This document shows, piece by piece, positions 8,606-20,787 of a stretch of 64,000 bases of DNA. The DNA comes from JAANXG01 sp963731035. GTDB taxonomy: Bacteria; Pseudomonadota; Gammaproteobacteria; Arenicellales; JAANXG01. Under the pieces are notes generated by a model. The model saw only the letters and a program-made list of their open reading frames with translations, was not told the origin of the DNA and made no database searches. The stretch spans positions 62,001-126,000 of the forward strand of contig CAVSUY010000015.1 in the NCBI GenBank assembly GCA_963731035.1. The letters are read 5' to 3'. Each line of letters opens with the position of its first letter. Position 1 is the first letter of the stretch. The translations under genes were made by a program, and so were the position numbers.

Positions 8606-8634
8606 GCCGGACATCGTCAGGAACGACGTCCGGC
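8606..8634 (-). terminator. Stem-loop after clpB
   Basis: The arms GCCGGACATCGT and ACGACGTCCGGC pair at 11 of 12 positions over a 5-base loop, 15 bases beyond the clpB stop. No T run follows on the minus strand. Confidence 0.45.
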
Positions 8635-8649
8635 ACCACGGCCAGGAGT

Positions 8650-11253
<2,604 letters not shown>

Positions 11254-11289
11254 GGGAAATTTCCCTCAATTTCGTAGTCATTGCCTCAA

Positions 11290-11317
11290 ATATGGGGCAA
11301 CGACCGCGGTATTCAAG
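11290..11317 (-). promoter_or_regulatory. Sigma-32-type heat-shock promoter of clpB
   Basis: Minus strand: CTTGAAT (11311-11317), 14 bases, then CCCATAT (11290-11296), itself preceded by another C, 36 bases before the clpB ATG. This matches the sigma-32 pattern CTTGAAA-N(11-16)-CCCATNT. It overlaps the stop codon of the EAL gene. Confidence 0.75.
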
Positions 11318-12608
11318 CGACCGGCCCGGCCCGCTTCAGGTACCAGGGCAGAAAGTCCGCCGTGGGGAGCGGCTCGCAGATGTAGTAGCCCTGGGCGTAG
11401 TCGCAGCCGAGTGCCCACAGGACATTCACCATCTGTGCGTTCATCACCCCCTCGGCGACGACCCGAAGCCCGAGGCTCTTGGCCAGAGACGTCGAATGCT
11501 CCACGATCTTGTAGTCGCCGGGATCGGAAAGCATGTTCATTACGAAGGAACGGTCGATCTTCAACTCGTCGGCCGGAATCTCCTTCAGGTAGGCCAGCGA
11601 GGAGTATCCGGTGCCGAAGTCGTCGATCGACACCTGGGCCCCAAAGTCGCGGATACCCGTCAAGACGCGATGGCTCATTTTCGGGTCCGCCATCAGAGCA
11701 TTCTCCGTAACCTCGATCACGATGGACGCGGGATCGACATTCCAGATGCGGGTAGCGCTCTCCAACACATCGATGATGCCGAAGTCCCGCGTGGTGTTCG
11801 GGGTCGTATTGATCGCCACGGTCAACCCCCCCGCCTCGGTCTTCCAATCGTTCAGCTGGCGGCAGGCCCGTTGTATGGCAAAGTAGGTCAGCTCCGTGAT
11901 CAGGCCGCTCCTTTCCGCCACGCCTATGAAGACGTCCGGCGAAATTTCTCCGAGTTCAGGATCGTGCCACCGTAGCAGCGCTTCCGCGCCCACGATGCGT
12001 TTGCTGTCCAGATCCATCTTGGGCTGATAGTAAAGCTCGAGATTCCCTGCTTCCAACGCATCCGCGAACTTCTGCTCGAGGTGCCATCCCGCAACCATCT
12101 CGTCCGCCGCCCGCGTCTTGTAGAAAGTCACCGGCTCGTTGCTGCGCCGACCCTCCAGCAGCGCCAGCTCCACGGAGCGCAGTATTTCATTTGCACTGTG
12201 GTATGGCGGTGCGACGAGAGAGATGCCTATTCTGACATCCAGGCCCTGCTCATCCGTCCTTGCACCGGATGACTCCTGTATCAGCCGTTGAATCTTCTGC
12301 GCGGCAAGCCGAATATGCCCTTCGTTGCGGAAGCCGCCCAGCAGCAGAACGAACTTTCGGTCGCTTAGTTGGGCAACGACGTCTCCTTCGCGGCGAAGCT
12401 CCTCCAACCGTTCGCGAAAATCGTTCAGTAGCTCCCCGGCGCGCAGGTGTCCGGCGCTGGCACAGAGACGGTCGACGTCATCCACGTAGACCATCAGAAC
12501 GGCGAGCTCCTGAGAGCGGCCGATAGCGTCCTCAATCCGATCGATGGCCCGCCCGATTCCGCCGAGCCAGTGATCCCTGTCGTCGATTGCCGGCCGCGGC
12601 TCGCCCAC
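11313..12608 (-). CDS. EAL domain phosphodiesterase with degenerate GGDEF domain
   Basis: A 431-residue cytoplasmic protein. The N-terminal half (about 20-165) folds like a GGDEF domain, but the signature is replaced by LSDRKFVLLL, so no cyclase activity is expected. The C-terminal EAL domain (about 180-425) keeps AEALLRW, VIEVTEN, IDDFGTGYSS, LKIDRSFV and VAEGV, so it should hydrolyse cyclic di-GMP. The HD-GYP gene ends 3 bases before the ATG, so the two form an operon. No signal or membrane segment is seen. Confidence 0.88.
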   Translation of the reverse strand: MGEPRPAIDDRDHWLGGIGRAIDRIEDAIGRSQELAVLMVYVDDVDRLCASAGHLRAGELLNDFRERLEELRREGDVVAQLSDRKFVLLLGGFRNEGHIRLAAQKIQRLIQESSGARTDEQGLDVRIGISLVAPPYHSANEILRSVELALLEGRRSNEPVTFYKTRAADEMVAGWHLEQKFADALEAGNLELYYQPKMDLDSKRIVGAEALLRWHDPELGEISPDVFIGVAERSGLITELTYFAIQRACRQLNDWKTEAGGLTVAINTTPNTTRDFGIIDVLESATRIWNVDPASIVIEVTENALMADPKMSHRVLTGIRDFGAQVSIDDFGTGYSSLAYLKEIPADELKIDRSFVMNMLSDPGDYKIVEHSTSLAKSLGLRVVAEGVMNAQMVNVLWALGCDYAQGYYICEPLPTADFLPWYLKRAGPVA

Positions 12609-12611
12609 CGA

Positions 12612-13926
12612 TCAGTCCAGAAAGAACTCTGTTGGATCGATGCCGAAGGAACCCGGCGCCAGACCGTGCTCTATCCAGAGCGTCTCCCGCCCGTGCTCCG
12701 CTCCGGATTCCCTGTTGAGGTCGATCACCGAAAATGAATCCAGGAACTCTTTCTCCGGATTCATAATCACCATGATCTCGGGGCGCAGCCGGCGAACACG
12801 GTTCTGCTTGGTGACGACGGCTATCTGGCCCGTATTCAGCTCGACCAGCGTTCCCGTGGGGAACACGCCGATGGCCTGAGTGAACTGGTCGATCAACTCG
12901 GCCTGGAACTCAATGTCGGCCTGTAGCCGCAGCTGCCGAAACGCATCGAACGATGACATCGGTTTGGCGTACGACCGCGGCGTGATCATGGCGTCGTAGG
13001 CATCGACAATTCCGGCGATTCGCGCGAACACGGGAACCTGGCTTCCCCTGAGCCCGTTGGGATATCCCGAGCCGTTGAATCGCTCATGGTGATGGGCGAC
13101 CATGTCCATGACGCGCTCGTCCACCTCCTTGGTCTCCTTCAGAATCTCGAGACCGAACTCGACGTGGCGCTTCATCAACGCGTATTCCTCGTCGGTCAGT
13201 TTTGTCGGCTTCTCGAGAATTTCATCCGGAAGGCGGATCTTGCCCATGTCCAGCAGCATGGCACCAAGGGCCACGACGTTCAAATCCTCGCGGTTCAAGC
13301 CGATGTGCCGGCCGAGGACCGTAGCCCAAACCAGGGACGCCAGCGAGTGGCGGTAGAGGTAGTCACCCTTGTTCTGCAGGCGAATGAGGTAAGCAAGGGC
13401 GGCCGGATTTCTGAGGATGCTGTCGACCATCGGGTTTACCGCGGTCTCCAGGCGCTGCACGTCCAGCTTGTCGGACAGGCGCAGGCCAGTCATCACTGCA
13501 TGAACGGTTTCGACGGCTTCCTTGTGCACACCGGTCGCATTCGCGACCTCTTCCTTCAGACCCGTCGTTTCCTCATACACCGGTTGCCGTTGCGCGGATT
13601 GAATCCCGGTATGATCGAGATTCTGGTGTCGCCGCCGTCGCGAGCCGCAAGCGAAGCCAGCCTCGACGGCGCCCGTCCCGGCCAGTGCCTCCAATTCGCT
13701 CCGGAATCCAGGGCAACCGCCCGCGAGCCGGCCCTGCCGTGTCCTGCCCTGTCTCCAGGTAGATATAAACGTAGTCGCAGAATTTTCGAAGCTCGTCGAT
13801 CTCGTCCTGTCCCCGGATATAGAACCCCTGGAACAGGAACGGCGTTTCGAGCCACGGTCGATCGAGCTCGGCGACGTACATACCGATCTTGAGTTGATTT
13901 ACACCGACCCTTACGCTCTTGAACAT
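12612..13926 (-). pseudogene. DUF3391/HD-GYP domain protein, frameshifted
   Basis: The N-terminal DUF3391 part starts at ATG 13926 (MFKSVRVGVNQLKIGMYVAE) and is readable to about 13745. The rest (EETTGLKEEVANATGV onward) lies in another frame that runs to 12612. One indel in the Arg/Pro-rich linker at about 13650-13745 separates them. The HD-GYP domain keeps HHHERFNGSGYP, but the HD pair reads LLLDMGK, that is Leu in place of the first His, so catalysis is doubtful even if the frame is restored. It could be a true pseudogene or a sequence error. The EAL gene follows directly. Confidence 0.75.
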
Positions 13927-14061
13927 CGACTGCTTCCCCCTACTTGCAGGAGCGAATTATAAACCGACGTTCCCCTCAGGTGTGGCTCTTCCTCCGCCCG
14001 CGCGGACCACGGTCGTCGAGGAGGGGTCCCGCGGTCTGGATACGGCTAGTGTACCCCGTCA

Positions 14062-14841
14062 CTAGGACGGCCCCATCGCGGAAACACTGGACAATGCGGG
14101 CGAGCCAGTGTAGTTGCCATCGGCGTCGAAGTAGGCGGAGTAGTCGTCATATACACCGCGGCTGATGAACTCCTCAATGGCGAGGAGCGCCCGTTCATCG
14201 CGGCTGTCAGCCACCTCCAAAGGCGAACCGGCGTGTATGCGGGCGTGGCTGCGGATGAGGACCGCCGACACCAGGCGCCCCATGCCTCCCACGCCGGACA
14301 GGCGCACCGGAATAATGGGAACCTGCGCCATCGCGGCGAGCGCGATGACACCGCGCTTGAGGGGCTTGCGCGGATCGCTTGGCAGCCGGATACGGCCCTG
14401 GGGAAACAGCACCACCAACTCACCCTCGGCCAGCGCCCGCCTGGCCGAGTAAAATGCCTTCTCGGGAGATCCCGTTCGATCCACCGGAATGCAGCCGATG
14501 AGATCGTAGAACCAGCGAAGAAGGGGATGTCTGTATTGTTCAGTGGCGATTACGAAACGCAGGGGCCGCGGGCTCGGCGGCACTGAGCAGAATCGGATCG
14601 ACACCTGACAGGTGGTTGGCGGCAATGATAGCGCCGCCCGTCTCCGGTACCGGCAGCGACTCGTGCTCCAAGCGATGAAACCGCGCCGAGAATAGCCGCA
14701 TCAGGCCGTCTAGGTGGTTGAGGAAAGCTACCGCCCCAATCGGCTTTTCCGTGCTTTCGCGCCGATACGTTCAAGCCTCCAGAACAGGCCCACGGCGACA
14801 AGGATTGGCGACGCGCCGACTACCCACCAGAGTGCATTCAT
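14062..14841 (-). pseudogene. 1-acylglycerol-phosphate acyltransferase (PlsC-like), two frameshifts
   Basis: Three successive frames give one acyltransferase. ATG 14841 opens MNALWWVVGASPILVAVGL. A shift near 14757 leads to a part holding the catalytic motif NHLSGVD. A second shift near 14568 leads to PRPLRFVIATEQYRHP and LFPQGRIRLPS. The two indels compensate. All PlsC blocks are present and unmutated, which argues for sequencing error or very recent loss. It starts 9 bases after the AMP-ligase gene; ligase plus acyltransferase resembles a split Aas system for recycling lysophospholipid with free fatty acid, or a lipid-modifying pair. The substrate is not known. Confidence 0.75.
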
Positions 14842-14850
14842 GGCGCTGCT

Positions 14851-16407
14851 TCAGGTGACCTCGTGTTCCAGAAAGACGCGCGAAAGGTCCTTCAACGACA
14901 CCTTGCCCAGTGCGGTGCGGGGCAGTTCGTTCACCACAGCATAGCGCGTAATCCTATTGTGGCTCGAAACCCGCCGGTTGTAGTCCTTGATGATCCTGGT
15001 CGCCTTGTCTTCTTCGTCCGGACCGTCCACGGCCAGTAGCGCCGCCGGCGCCATGTCCAACTCGATGACACCCGCCTCTTTCAGCATCGGATGCTTCTCC
15101 AGCTTGATCTCGACGTCTTCCGGGTAGACGTTCTTTCCGGCCTCGGTGACGATCAACCGCTTGCTGCGACCGGTCAATACGATCTTGCGTCCGTCCACCA
15201 GCCGGGCGATGTCGCCGGTGTTGTACCAGCCGTCATGCATGGCTGCTGCGGTCTGCGTTTCGTCGGCGTAGCCCAGCATCAGGTTCGGACCCCGCACCCA
15301 GAGTTCGCCGTCCCCGGATTCGTTGGGTTGCTCGATTCTGACCTCCATGCCGTAGAGTGGTTCGCCCACGCTGTCCAGGCGATCGTCGTCTATGCTTTGC
15401 ACGCTCACCACGGGTCCGCATTCAGTCAACCCGTATCCCTGGATCAGGGGAAACCCCAAGTCGCGGAAGAACCGGGCGATTTCCGGGTCCAACCGGGATC
15501 CGCCGCTCAGCCAGCAGTGGACACTGCCACCGAATCGTCGCCGCAGGGGCGCGTTGATGATCTTTGACAGCCAATGGGGCGAGCGGCGAATCAATTCGAC
15601 ATACGCTCTCAACACCGGTCCACCGTTCGCGCATCTGTTCTCCATGCCCAGCATGATATTGCGGAACAGACGCGGCACCGCGATCATCAAGGTGATCTTT
15701 TCCTGCGCCATGGCTGCCAGTATCTCGCTTGCGGCGACCAGGCGCGGCACCACTATGGTGGCGCCATGGTACATGGGAAGCAGCAGGCCGCCGGTCAATT
15801 CCATGGAATGGGACAGCGGCAACAGGGAAAGAAAGCGGTCCCGATGGCTGATGGGCACGTCGATGCGCGCCGCCCCGCGCAGATTCGAAAGGATGTTGTC
15901 ATGGGACAGGCGCACGATCTTGGGATTGCCGGTGCTGCCCGAGGTGTAGACATTGGCCGCTTCTGAATGGGGATCGAGGTCGGGCGCCGCCTCCTCGTCA
16001 CCGTCTTCGCCATCGCCAATCTCGATCGCGTTCGGGAGTCCGCGTGCGCCGCCGGCGTGCAAGGTGCACTTCGGCGCCAGCGCATCGTGGGAATTTCTGA
16101 GATCCTCGTCGCTGCTCCCCGTGTGCAGCGGTGCGATGACCGCCCCCAGGCGCCATATCGCGAAGGCAGCCGACCCCCACTCGGGCCCGTTCGGGGCGAG
16201 GATGGATACGCGGTCCCCCGGCCTCACGCCGGCCTCGCGCAGACGCTTGGAAAGAGCCGCCGCTCGCCGGCCAATCGCGGCATAGGACGTGGTCCGCCTG
16301 TCACCCCTGGCGAGCCTTTGTACCCACAACGGGTTCTCGCCCCGCCGCTTGACAGCCTCGTCGACAAACCCCCACAAATGCTTCTGATTCAACAAAGTAT
16401 CGTGCAT
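14851..16407 (-). CDS. AMP-dependent acyl-CoA/acyl-ACP synthetase
   Basis: A 518-residue adenylate-forming enzyme. The phosphate-binding loop is YTSGSTGNPKIVRLSHDN (about residue 150), followed by GYGLTECGPVVSV (about 320) and YNTGDIARL (about 395), all canonical. It activates a carboxylic acid, most likely a fatty acid, as the acyl-AMP and transfers it to CoA or ACP. An acyltransferase follows 9 bases downstream, which favours a lipid role. It is on the short side for a FadD protein. The gene diverges from nadC. Confidence 0.85.
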   Translation of the reverse strand: MHDTLLNQKHLWGFVDEAVKRRGENPLWVQRLARGDRRTTSYAAIGRRAAALSKRLREAGVRPGDRVSILAPNGPEWGSAAFAIWRLGAVIAPLHTGSSDEDLRNSHDALAPKCTLHAGGARGLPNAIEIGDGEDGDEEAAPDLDPHSEAANVYTSGSTGNPKIVRLSHDNILSNLRGAARIDVPISHRDRFLSLLPLSHSMELTGGLLLPMYHGATIVVPRLVAASEILAAMAQEKITLMIAVPRLFRNIMLGMENRCANGGPVLRAYVELIRRSPHWLSKIINAPLRRRFGGSVHCWLSGGSRLDPEIARFFRDLGFPLIQGYGLTECGPVVSVQSIDDDRLDSVGEPLYGMEVRIEQPNESGDGELWVRGPNLMLGYADETQTAAAMHDGWYNTGDIARLVDGRKIVLTGRSKRLIVTEAGKNVYPEDVEIKLEKHPMLKEAGVIELDMAPAALLAVDGPDEEDKATRIIKDYNRRVSSHNRITRYAVVNELPRTALGKVSLKDLSRVFLEHEVT

Positions 16408-16542
16408 CCTACAAGCCCGGAGGTCGAGTCGGCGTGGAAATCGACTGCATTATGCCCGAGTCCGCACAGGCTCCCAAGGTGGCCGCTTGACGAATGGATG
16501 CGGCGCCCCCTAATGTTCACGACCGGCCATTCCGGTGAAGCC

Positions 16543-17400
16543 ATGTCACGCGAATTCCCCATCGAACCCGACTACGTGCGGCGCATCGTCAAAGCCTGCC
16601 TGCAAGAGGACGTCGGGCCGGGCGACCTAACCGCCGCTCTCACCCCCGACACCACGATCAATGCCCGCCTGGTCGTGCGCCAGGACGCCGTGATTTGCGG
16701 CATCCCTTTCTTCGAAGGTGTATTCGAGCAGCTCGACCCGCGCGTGAACATCCGTTGGCGGGTTGTGGACGGCGGGTACTGCGATGCCGGCGATATCGTG
16801 TGTGAGATCGAAGGGAACGCACGGCCCATTCTCACGGGGGAGCGCAGCGCCATCAACTTGCTGCAGACACTTTCCGGAACCGCCACGGCCGTGCGCCGCT
16901 TCGTCGATGCTGTAGCCGGCACCGGCGCCCGGATACTGGACACGCGCAAGACGATTCCCGGTCTCAGGGTGGCGCAAAAGTGGGCGGTGAGGTGCGCCGG
17001 AGGACACAACCATCGCCAAGGACTGTTCGACGGCATACTGATCAAGGAGAACCACCTGCGGAGCGGCGAATCCATCGCCGAGGCGGTGGCCCGGGCCAGG
17101 CGAGCCGCGCCGCCGAACGTACCGGTAACGATAGAGGTGGAGACTCTGGATCAGCTGGAGCAAGCCCTTTCCGCCGGGGCCCCCAGGGTGTTGCTGGACA
17201 ACTTCTCCGTATCGGAAATGAAGCGCGCCGTAGAGATCAGCCGGCATCGCGCCGAGCTCGAAGCATCCGGCAACGTGCATCTCGACAACGTCCGAAACGT
17301 CGCCGAGACGGGAGTGGACTGCATCTCGGTGGGGGCCATCACCAAGAACCTGGAAGCGGTTGACCTGTCGCTGCAGTTCGAGAGACCCATCGGCGATTGA
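16543..17400 (+). CDS. nadC: Quinolinate phosphoribosyltransferase
   Basis: The enzyme converts quinolinate and PRPP to nicotinate mononucleotide in NAD synthesis. It has 285 residues, the usual length. The N-terminal domain (1-115) is followed by the barrel with TGERSAINLLQTLSG, ILDTRKTIPGLR, the NHRQGLFDGILIKENH segment (about 165-180), LLDNFS and ISVGAIT. I chose ATG 16543 because MSREFPIEPDYVRRIV aligns with family N-termini; ATG 16513 in frame adds 10 unlikely residues. With nadE at 20.8 kb, two NAD-synthesis steps lie in the window. Confidence 0.95.
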   Translation: MSREFPIEPDYVRRIVKACLQEDVGPGDLTAALTPDTTINARLVVRQDAVICGIPFFEGVFEQLDPRVNIRWRVVDGGYCDAGDIVCEIEGNARPILTGERSAINLLQTLSGTATAVRRFVDAVAGTGARILDTRKTIPGLRVAQKWAVRCAGGHNHRQGLFDGILIKENHLRSGESIAEAVARARRAAPPNVPVTIEVETLDQLEQALSAGAPRVLLDNFSVSEMKRAVEISRHRAELEASGNVHLDNVRNVAETGVDCISVGAITKNLEAVDLSLQFERPIGD

Positions 17401-17472
17401 CAACACCTCCCGCCGCGGTAGGCCGCCGATCCACGGCTGGGCCGGGCAACCTCCGATCGTGCGGAAAGCGCC

Positions 17473-18231
17473 CTATTCCTGCTCATGTTCGATCCAGATG
17501 AGGGATGCCATGCGTCCGCACCGGTGCTCCCGGCGATAGGAGAAGAAGCGGTCGGGATCATTGTAGGTACAGGCGGTCTCGTCCCAGGCCACGTTGTCGA
17601 TGCCGCCGCGTTGCAGACGATGCGCCACCAGGCGGTAGAGATCAGCCATCCAGCGACCCTCGTTCGCCGACGCCATGAAGCAGGACTCATTGCCGGGAGC
17701 GTGCAAGGCATCACGCACTTCGGGGCCGACCTCGAAGGCGTCCGGTCCAATCGCGGGACCAAGCCAGCAGTGCACTTGCGGACTGGAATCGAATATAGAC
17801 AGGGCCTGCTCGACGATACCGGCCGCCAGTCCCTTCCATCCCACGTGGAACAAGCCCACGCGTCGACCTTCACCGTCGCTCATGAACAAGGGCAAGCAGT
17901 CCGCGGTAAGCACGGCGCACACCGTTCCGGGGGTCAGGGTGTAGCTGCCGTCCGCTTCCTCGCCTTCGCGGGCATCGGCCAGTTGCAGGCAACGCGTGCC
18001 GTGAACCTGCTTCATCCAGACCGGATCGGCTGGAACACCGAAGGCCCTTTGCACCCGGCAACGATTCTCGGCCACACAACCGGGGTCGTCACCCGTGCGG
18101 CCGCCGAGGTTCAAACTGGCGTAGGGGCCTTGACTCACCCCGCCGCCCCGCAGGGTGGTCAAGGCGTGCACGCGCCGCGCAACGTTCCAGCGCGGCACAA
18201 CCACTTCCAGCAGGTCACCGACCGCCGTCAC
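17473..18231 (-). CDS. pgeF: Peptidoglycan editing factor / purine nucleosidase family (YfiH)
   Basis: A 252-residue protein of the YfiH/LACC1 family with the metal-site motifs KQVHG, TADCLPLF and HVGWKGLAAGI. Members act on purine nucleosides and, in E. coli, keep wrong stem peptides out of peptidoglycan. I chose GTG 18231: it has a GAGGAG site 5 bases upstream and overlaps the end of rluD by 17 bases, giving coupled translation, and the longer frame is Arg-rich and unlike protein. The rluD-pgeF pair is a common gammaproteobacterial operon. Confidence 0.9.
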   Translation of the reverse strand: MTAVGDLLEVVVPRWNVARRVHALTTLRGGGVSQGPYASLNLGGRTGDDPGCVAENRCRVQRAFGVPADPVWMKQVHGTRCLQLADAREGEEADGSYTLTPGTVCAVLTADCLPLFMSDGEGRRVGLFHVGWKGLAAGIVEQALSIFDSSPQVHCWLGPAIGPDAFEVGPEVRDALHAPGNESCFMASANEGRWMADLYRLVAHRLQRGGIDNVAWDETACTYNDPDRFFSYRREHRCGRMASLIWIEHEQE

Positions 18232-19183
18232 CGAACTCCTCCTCCACGAAGCGCAGCAGCGCCGCCAGGTCGTCAGGCGGGGCGGCGGTGAGCGACAGTT
18301 CTTCACCGGTGTCCGGATGCTTCAAAGACAGCGACTCGGCATGCAGCGCCTGGCGGGCGAAACCCCGGATATGCTCCCGGAGCGCTTCAGAGACGCCGGC
18401 CGGCACGCGGCCGGCGCCCCCGTAGACCGGGTCTCCCACCAGGGGGAATCCGATATGGGCGGCATGAACGCGGATTTGATGGGTGCGCCCGGTCTCGAGC
18501 ATACAATGCACCAGGGTGAGCGGCCCGAAGCGTTTCAGCACCCGGACCCGTGTCACTGCCGACTTGCCGTCGCTTCGAACCGTCATCATACGGCGGTTGC
18601 GGGGATGCCGGCCGACGGGCTCGTCGATCACGCGACCGGCTATAAGATCGCCGTGCAGCAGCGCCAGGTAGCGGCGCTTCATGGTTCGCGCGCCAAGCTG
18701 CTCGATGAGCGCCAGCCGGGCCGGTTCATTGCGGGCAATCGCCATCAAGCCGGTGGTGTCCTTGTCCAGGCGGTGCACGATACCCGCCCGCGGCAGCCGG
18801 GCCGCGGCGGGATCGAAATACAGCAGGGCGTTCATCAGCGTGCCGTCCGGGTTGCCGGCTCCCGGGTGGACCACCAGGCCCGCCGGCTTGTGAATCACCA
18901 GGAGATGCTCGTCGCAATGGCGGACGTCCAGGGGTATGTCTTCCGCCGCCGCTTCCAGTACCGGCGCGTCAGGCGCCGCCAGCTCCACCGATTCGCCGCC
19001 TTGGACTTTGTCTTTCTGGCTCGGGATGTCATCATCGAGCAGCACCCGGCCCTGCTTCAGCCACTGCTGCAAGGTGCTGCGGGAATATTGGGGGAACAGC
19101 GAGGCCAACACCTTGTCCACTCTTTGACCGGCGTACTGCTCGGGGATGCTGTCCATCCGGTGCGTAGACTCGGCCGCGGTCAC
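18215..19183 (-). CDS. rluD: 23S rRNA pseudouridine synthase D
   Basis: A 322-residue enzyme that makes pseudouridines in helix 69 of 23S rRNA (1911/1915/1917 in E. coli). An S4 RNA-binding domain (about 18-80) precedes the RluA-type catalytic domain with GIVHRLDKDTTGLM, catalytic Asp near 140, and LETGRTHQIRVH near 230. GTG 19183 is the likely start. The first gene of rluD-pgeF, it diverges from bamD, the standard gammaproteobacterial arrangement. Confidence 0.95.
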   Translation of the reverse strand: MTAAESTHRMDSIPEQYAGQRVDKVLASLFPQYSRSTLQQWLKQGRVLLDDDIPSQKDKVQGGESVELAAPDAPVLEAAAEDIPLDVRHCDEHLLVIHKPAGLVVHPGAGNPDGTLMNALLYFDPAAARLPRAGIVHRLDKDTTGLMAIARNEPARLALIEQLGARTMKRRYLALLHGDLIAGRVIDEPVGRHPRNRRMMTVRSDGKSAVTRVRVLKRFGPLTLVHCMLETGRTHQIRVHAAHIGFPLVGDPVYGGAGRVPAGVSEALREHIRGFARQALHAESLSLKHPDTGEELSLTAAPPDDLAALLRFVEEEFGDGGR

Positions 19184-19303
19184 GTGCGCGACCCGTGTAC
19201 GGCGCCGGGCCGCGGATCGTTTATAATCGTCCGGATGTCAGCCGCGTACCGTCCCGCAGAGCGGCCGGACCGCCCGTACCCGGCATTCCATTCAGAACCA
19301 GTC

Positions 19304-20146
19304 ATGGCGTTCAACATGAAGATCAAAGCTGCCCTTGGAATCCTGCTTACCGCGACCCTCCTCGCCGGTTGCAGCAACATCACGCTGTTCAAGGACAAGG
19401 ATCGAAGCGGCTATACCGCGGAGCAATATTATAAAGACGCGAAGCATGACCTCGAGGGCAAGAATTACGCCAAGGCGATCGACTTGTACAAAGAGCTCGA
19501 GAGCACTTATCCCTATGGATCGTACACGGAACAGGCGCAGCTTGAAATCGCCTACGCCTACTACAAAAACGACAATTCGGAGGCGGCGCTGGCGGCGGCC
19601 GACCGGTTCATACGCCTGCACCCCACCCATCCCAACGTCGACTACGCGTACTACCTGAAGGGGATCATCAATTTCAGCGAAGCGAACACGTTTCTCGAGA
19701 AACTGACCAGAGGGGAAAGTTCTCCAGATCGCGACCCGCAATCCTCGGAGGAATCCTACAACGCGTTCAAGGAACTGGTTAACCGGTTTCCCGACAGCTC
19801 CTACGCGCCAGACGCCCGGCAGCGGATGACGTTTCTGCACAATTCCCTTGCCATGCACGAAGTGCACGTCGCCGACTACTACATGCGCCGGGAGGCCTAC
19901 GTAGCCGTCCTCAATCGCTGCAAGTACGTTTTGAATCAGTTCCCGCGCACGCCCGCCGTCGAGCATGCCCTGGGACTGATGATGCTGGCCTATGGCAGGA
20001 TGGGCCTCGAGGATCTGTCGGCGGACTCCCGGAGGGTATTGGCCCTGAACTTCCCGGACAGCCAGTACCTCACGGGCTCGCGGCCGCGAATCAAGGAGGA
20101 ATTCAGCCTGCTTCCGGAGTCCGTGGACCTGAATCCGTTCAACTGA
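19304..20146 (+). CDS. bamD: Outer membrane assembly lipoprotein BamD
   Basis: A 280-residue lipoprotein (ComL/YfiO) of the BAM complex that inserts beta-barrel proteins in the outer membrane. The lipobox is TLLAGC (Cys near 23), followed by TPR-like helices such as EQYYKDAKHDLEGKNYAKAI and FIRLHPTHPNVDYAYYLKG. ATG 19304 is used; ATG 19316 would also leave a good signal peptide. The TGA at 20144-20146 lies inside the first unit of the 102-bp tandem array, so the repeat grew directly from the gene end. Confidence 0.95.
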   Translation: MAFNMKIKAALGILLTATLLAGCSNITLFKDKDRSGYTAEQYYKDAKHDLEGKNYAKAIDLYKELESTYPYGSYTEQAQLEIAYAYYKNDNSEAALAAADRFIRLHPTHPNVDYAYYLKGIINFSEANTFLEKLTRGESSPDRDPQSSEESYNAFKELVNRFPDSSYAPDARQRMTFLHNSLAMHEVHVADYYMRREAYVAVLNRCKYVLNQFPRTPAVEHALGLMMLAYGRMGLEDLSADSRRVLALNFPDSQYLTGSRPRIKEEFSLLPESVDLNPFN

Positions 20147-20722
20147 TGCGGCTTGTACCGGATTCCGGGGCGCTCGGTCGCTGATCGCGGCTGAAGCCGC
20201 TCCTACAATCCGGGGGTGCGCACCGCGATGGAGCCCCGGATTGACTGATGGGGCTTGTGCCGGGTTCCGGGGCGCTCGGTCGCTGATCGCGGCTGAAGCC
20301 GCTCCTACAATCCGGGGGTGCGCACCGCGATGGAGCCCCGGATTGACTGATGGGGCTTGTGCCGGGTTCCGGGGCGCTCGGTCGCTGATCGCGGCTGAAG
20401 CCGCTCCTACAATCCGGGGGTGCGCACCGCGATGGAGCCCCGGATTGACTGATGGGGCTTGTGCCGGGTTCCGGGGCGCTCGGTCGCTGATCGCGGCTGA
20501 AGCCGCTCCTACAATCCGGGGGTGCGCACCGCGATGGAGCCCCGGATTGACTGATGGGGCTTGTGCCGGGTTCCGGGGCGCTCGGTCGCTGATCGCGGCT
20601 GAAGCCGCTCCTACAATCCGGGGGTGCGCACCGCGATGGAGCCCCGGATTGACTGATGGGGCTTGTGCCGGGTTCCGGGGCGCTCGGTCGCTGATCGCGG
20701 CTGAAGCCGCTCCTACAATCCG
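20143..20722 (+). repeat. 102-bp tandem array, about 5.7 copies, each with a REP
   Basis: Units start at 20143, 20245, 20347, 20449, 20551 and 20653. The first differs at a few bases; units 2 to 5 look identical. Each unit holds the REP core GCGGCTGAAGCCGCTCCTAC and a second inverted repeat (AATCCGGGG with CCCCGGATT). The first unit includes the bamD stop codon. Because 102 is divisible by 3, one frame stays open through the array (34-residue repeats), but there is no sign that it is translated. The array lies between the convergent bamD and nadE genes and may form strong stem-loops at both transcript ends. Confidence 0.9.
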
Positions 20723-20746
20723 ACGTTCTATCGCATTGCCGATCCT

Positions 20747-20774
20747 CGGATTGTAGGAGCGGCTTCAGCCGCGA
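20747..20774 (-). repeat. REP element, inverse orientation
   Basis: GTAGGAGCGGCTTCAGCC and flanks, an inverse copy 25 bases after the array. With the last array REP (20694-20722) it forms an inverted pair, as in BIME-type elements. It ends 13 bases before the nadE stop. Confidence 0.85.
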
Positions 20775-20787
20775 ATGCCGTCAGCTG

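Noticed and set aside
20143..20722. Possible CRISPR array
   Set aside because: The units are contiguous and identical throughout, with no unique spacers and no cas genes nearby.
20241..20756. Open frame encoding 34-residue repeats
   Set aside because: It is the plain consequence of a 102-bp unit divisible by 3; there is no ribosome site and the peptide has no protein-like pattern.
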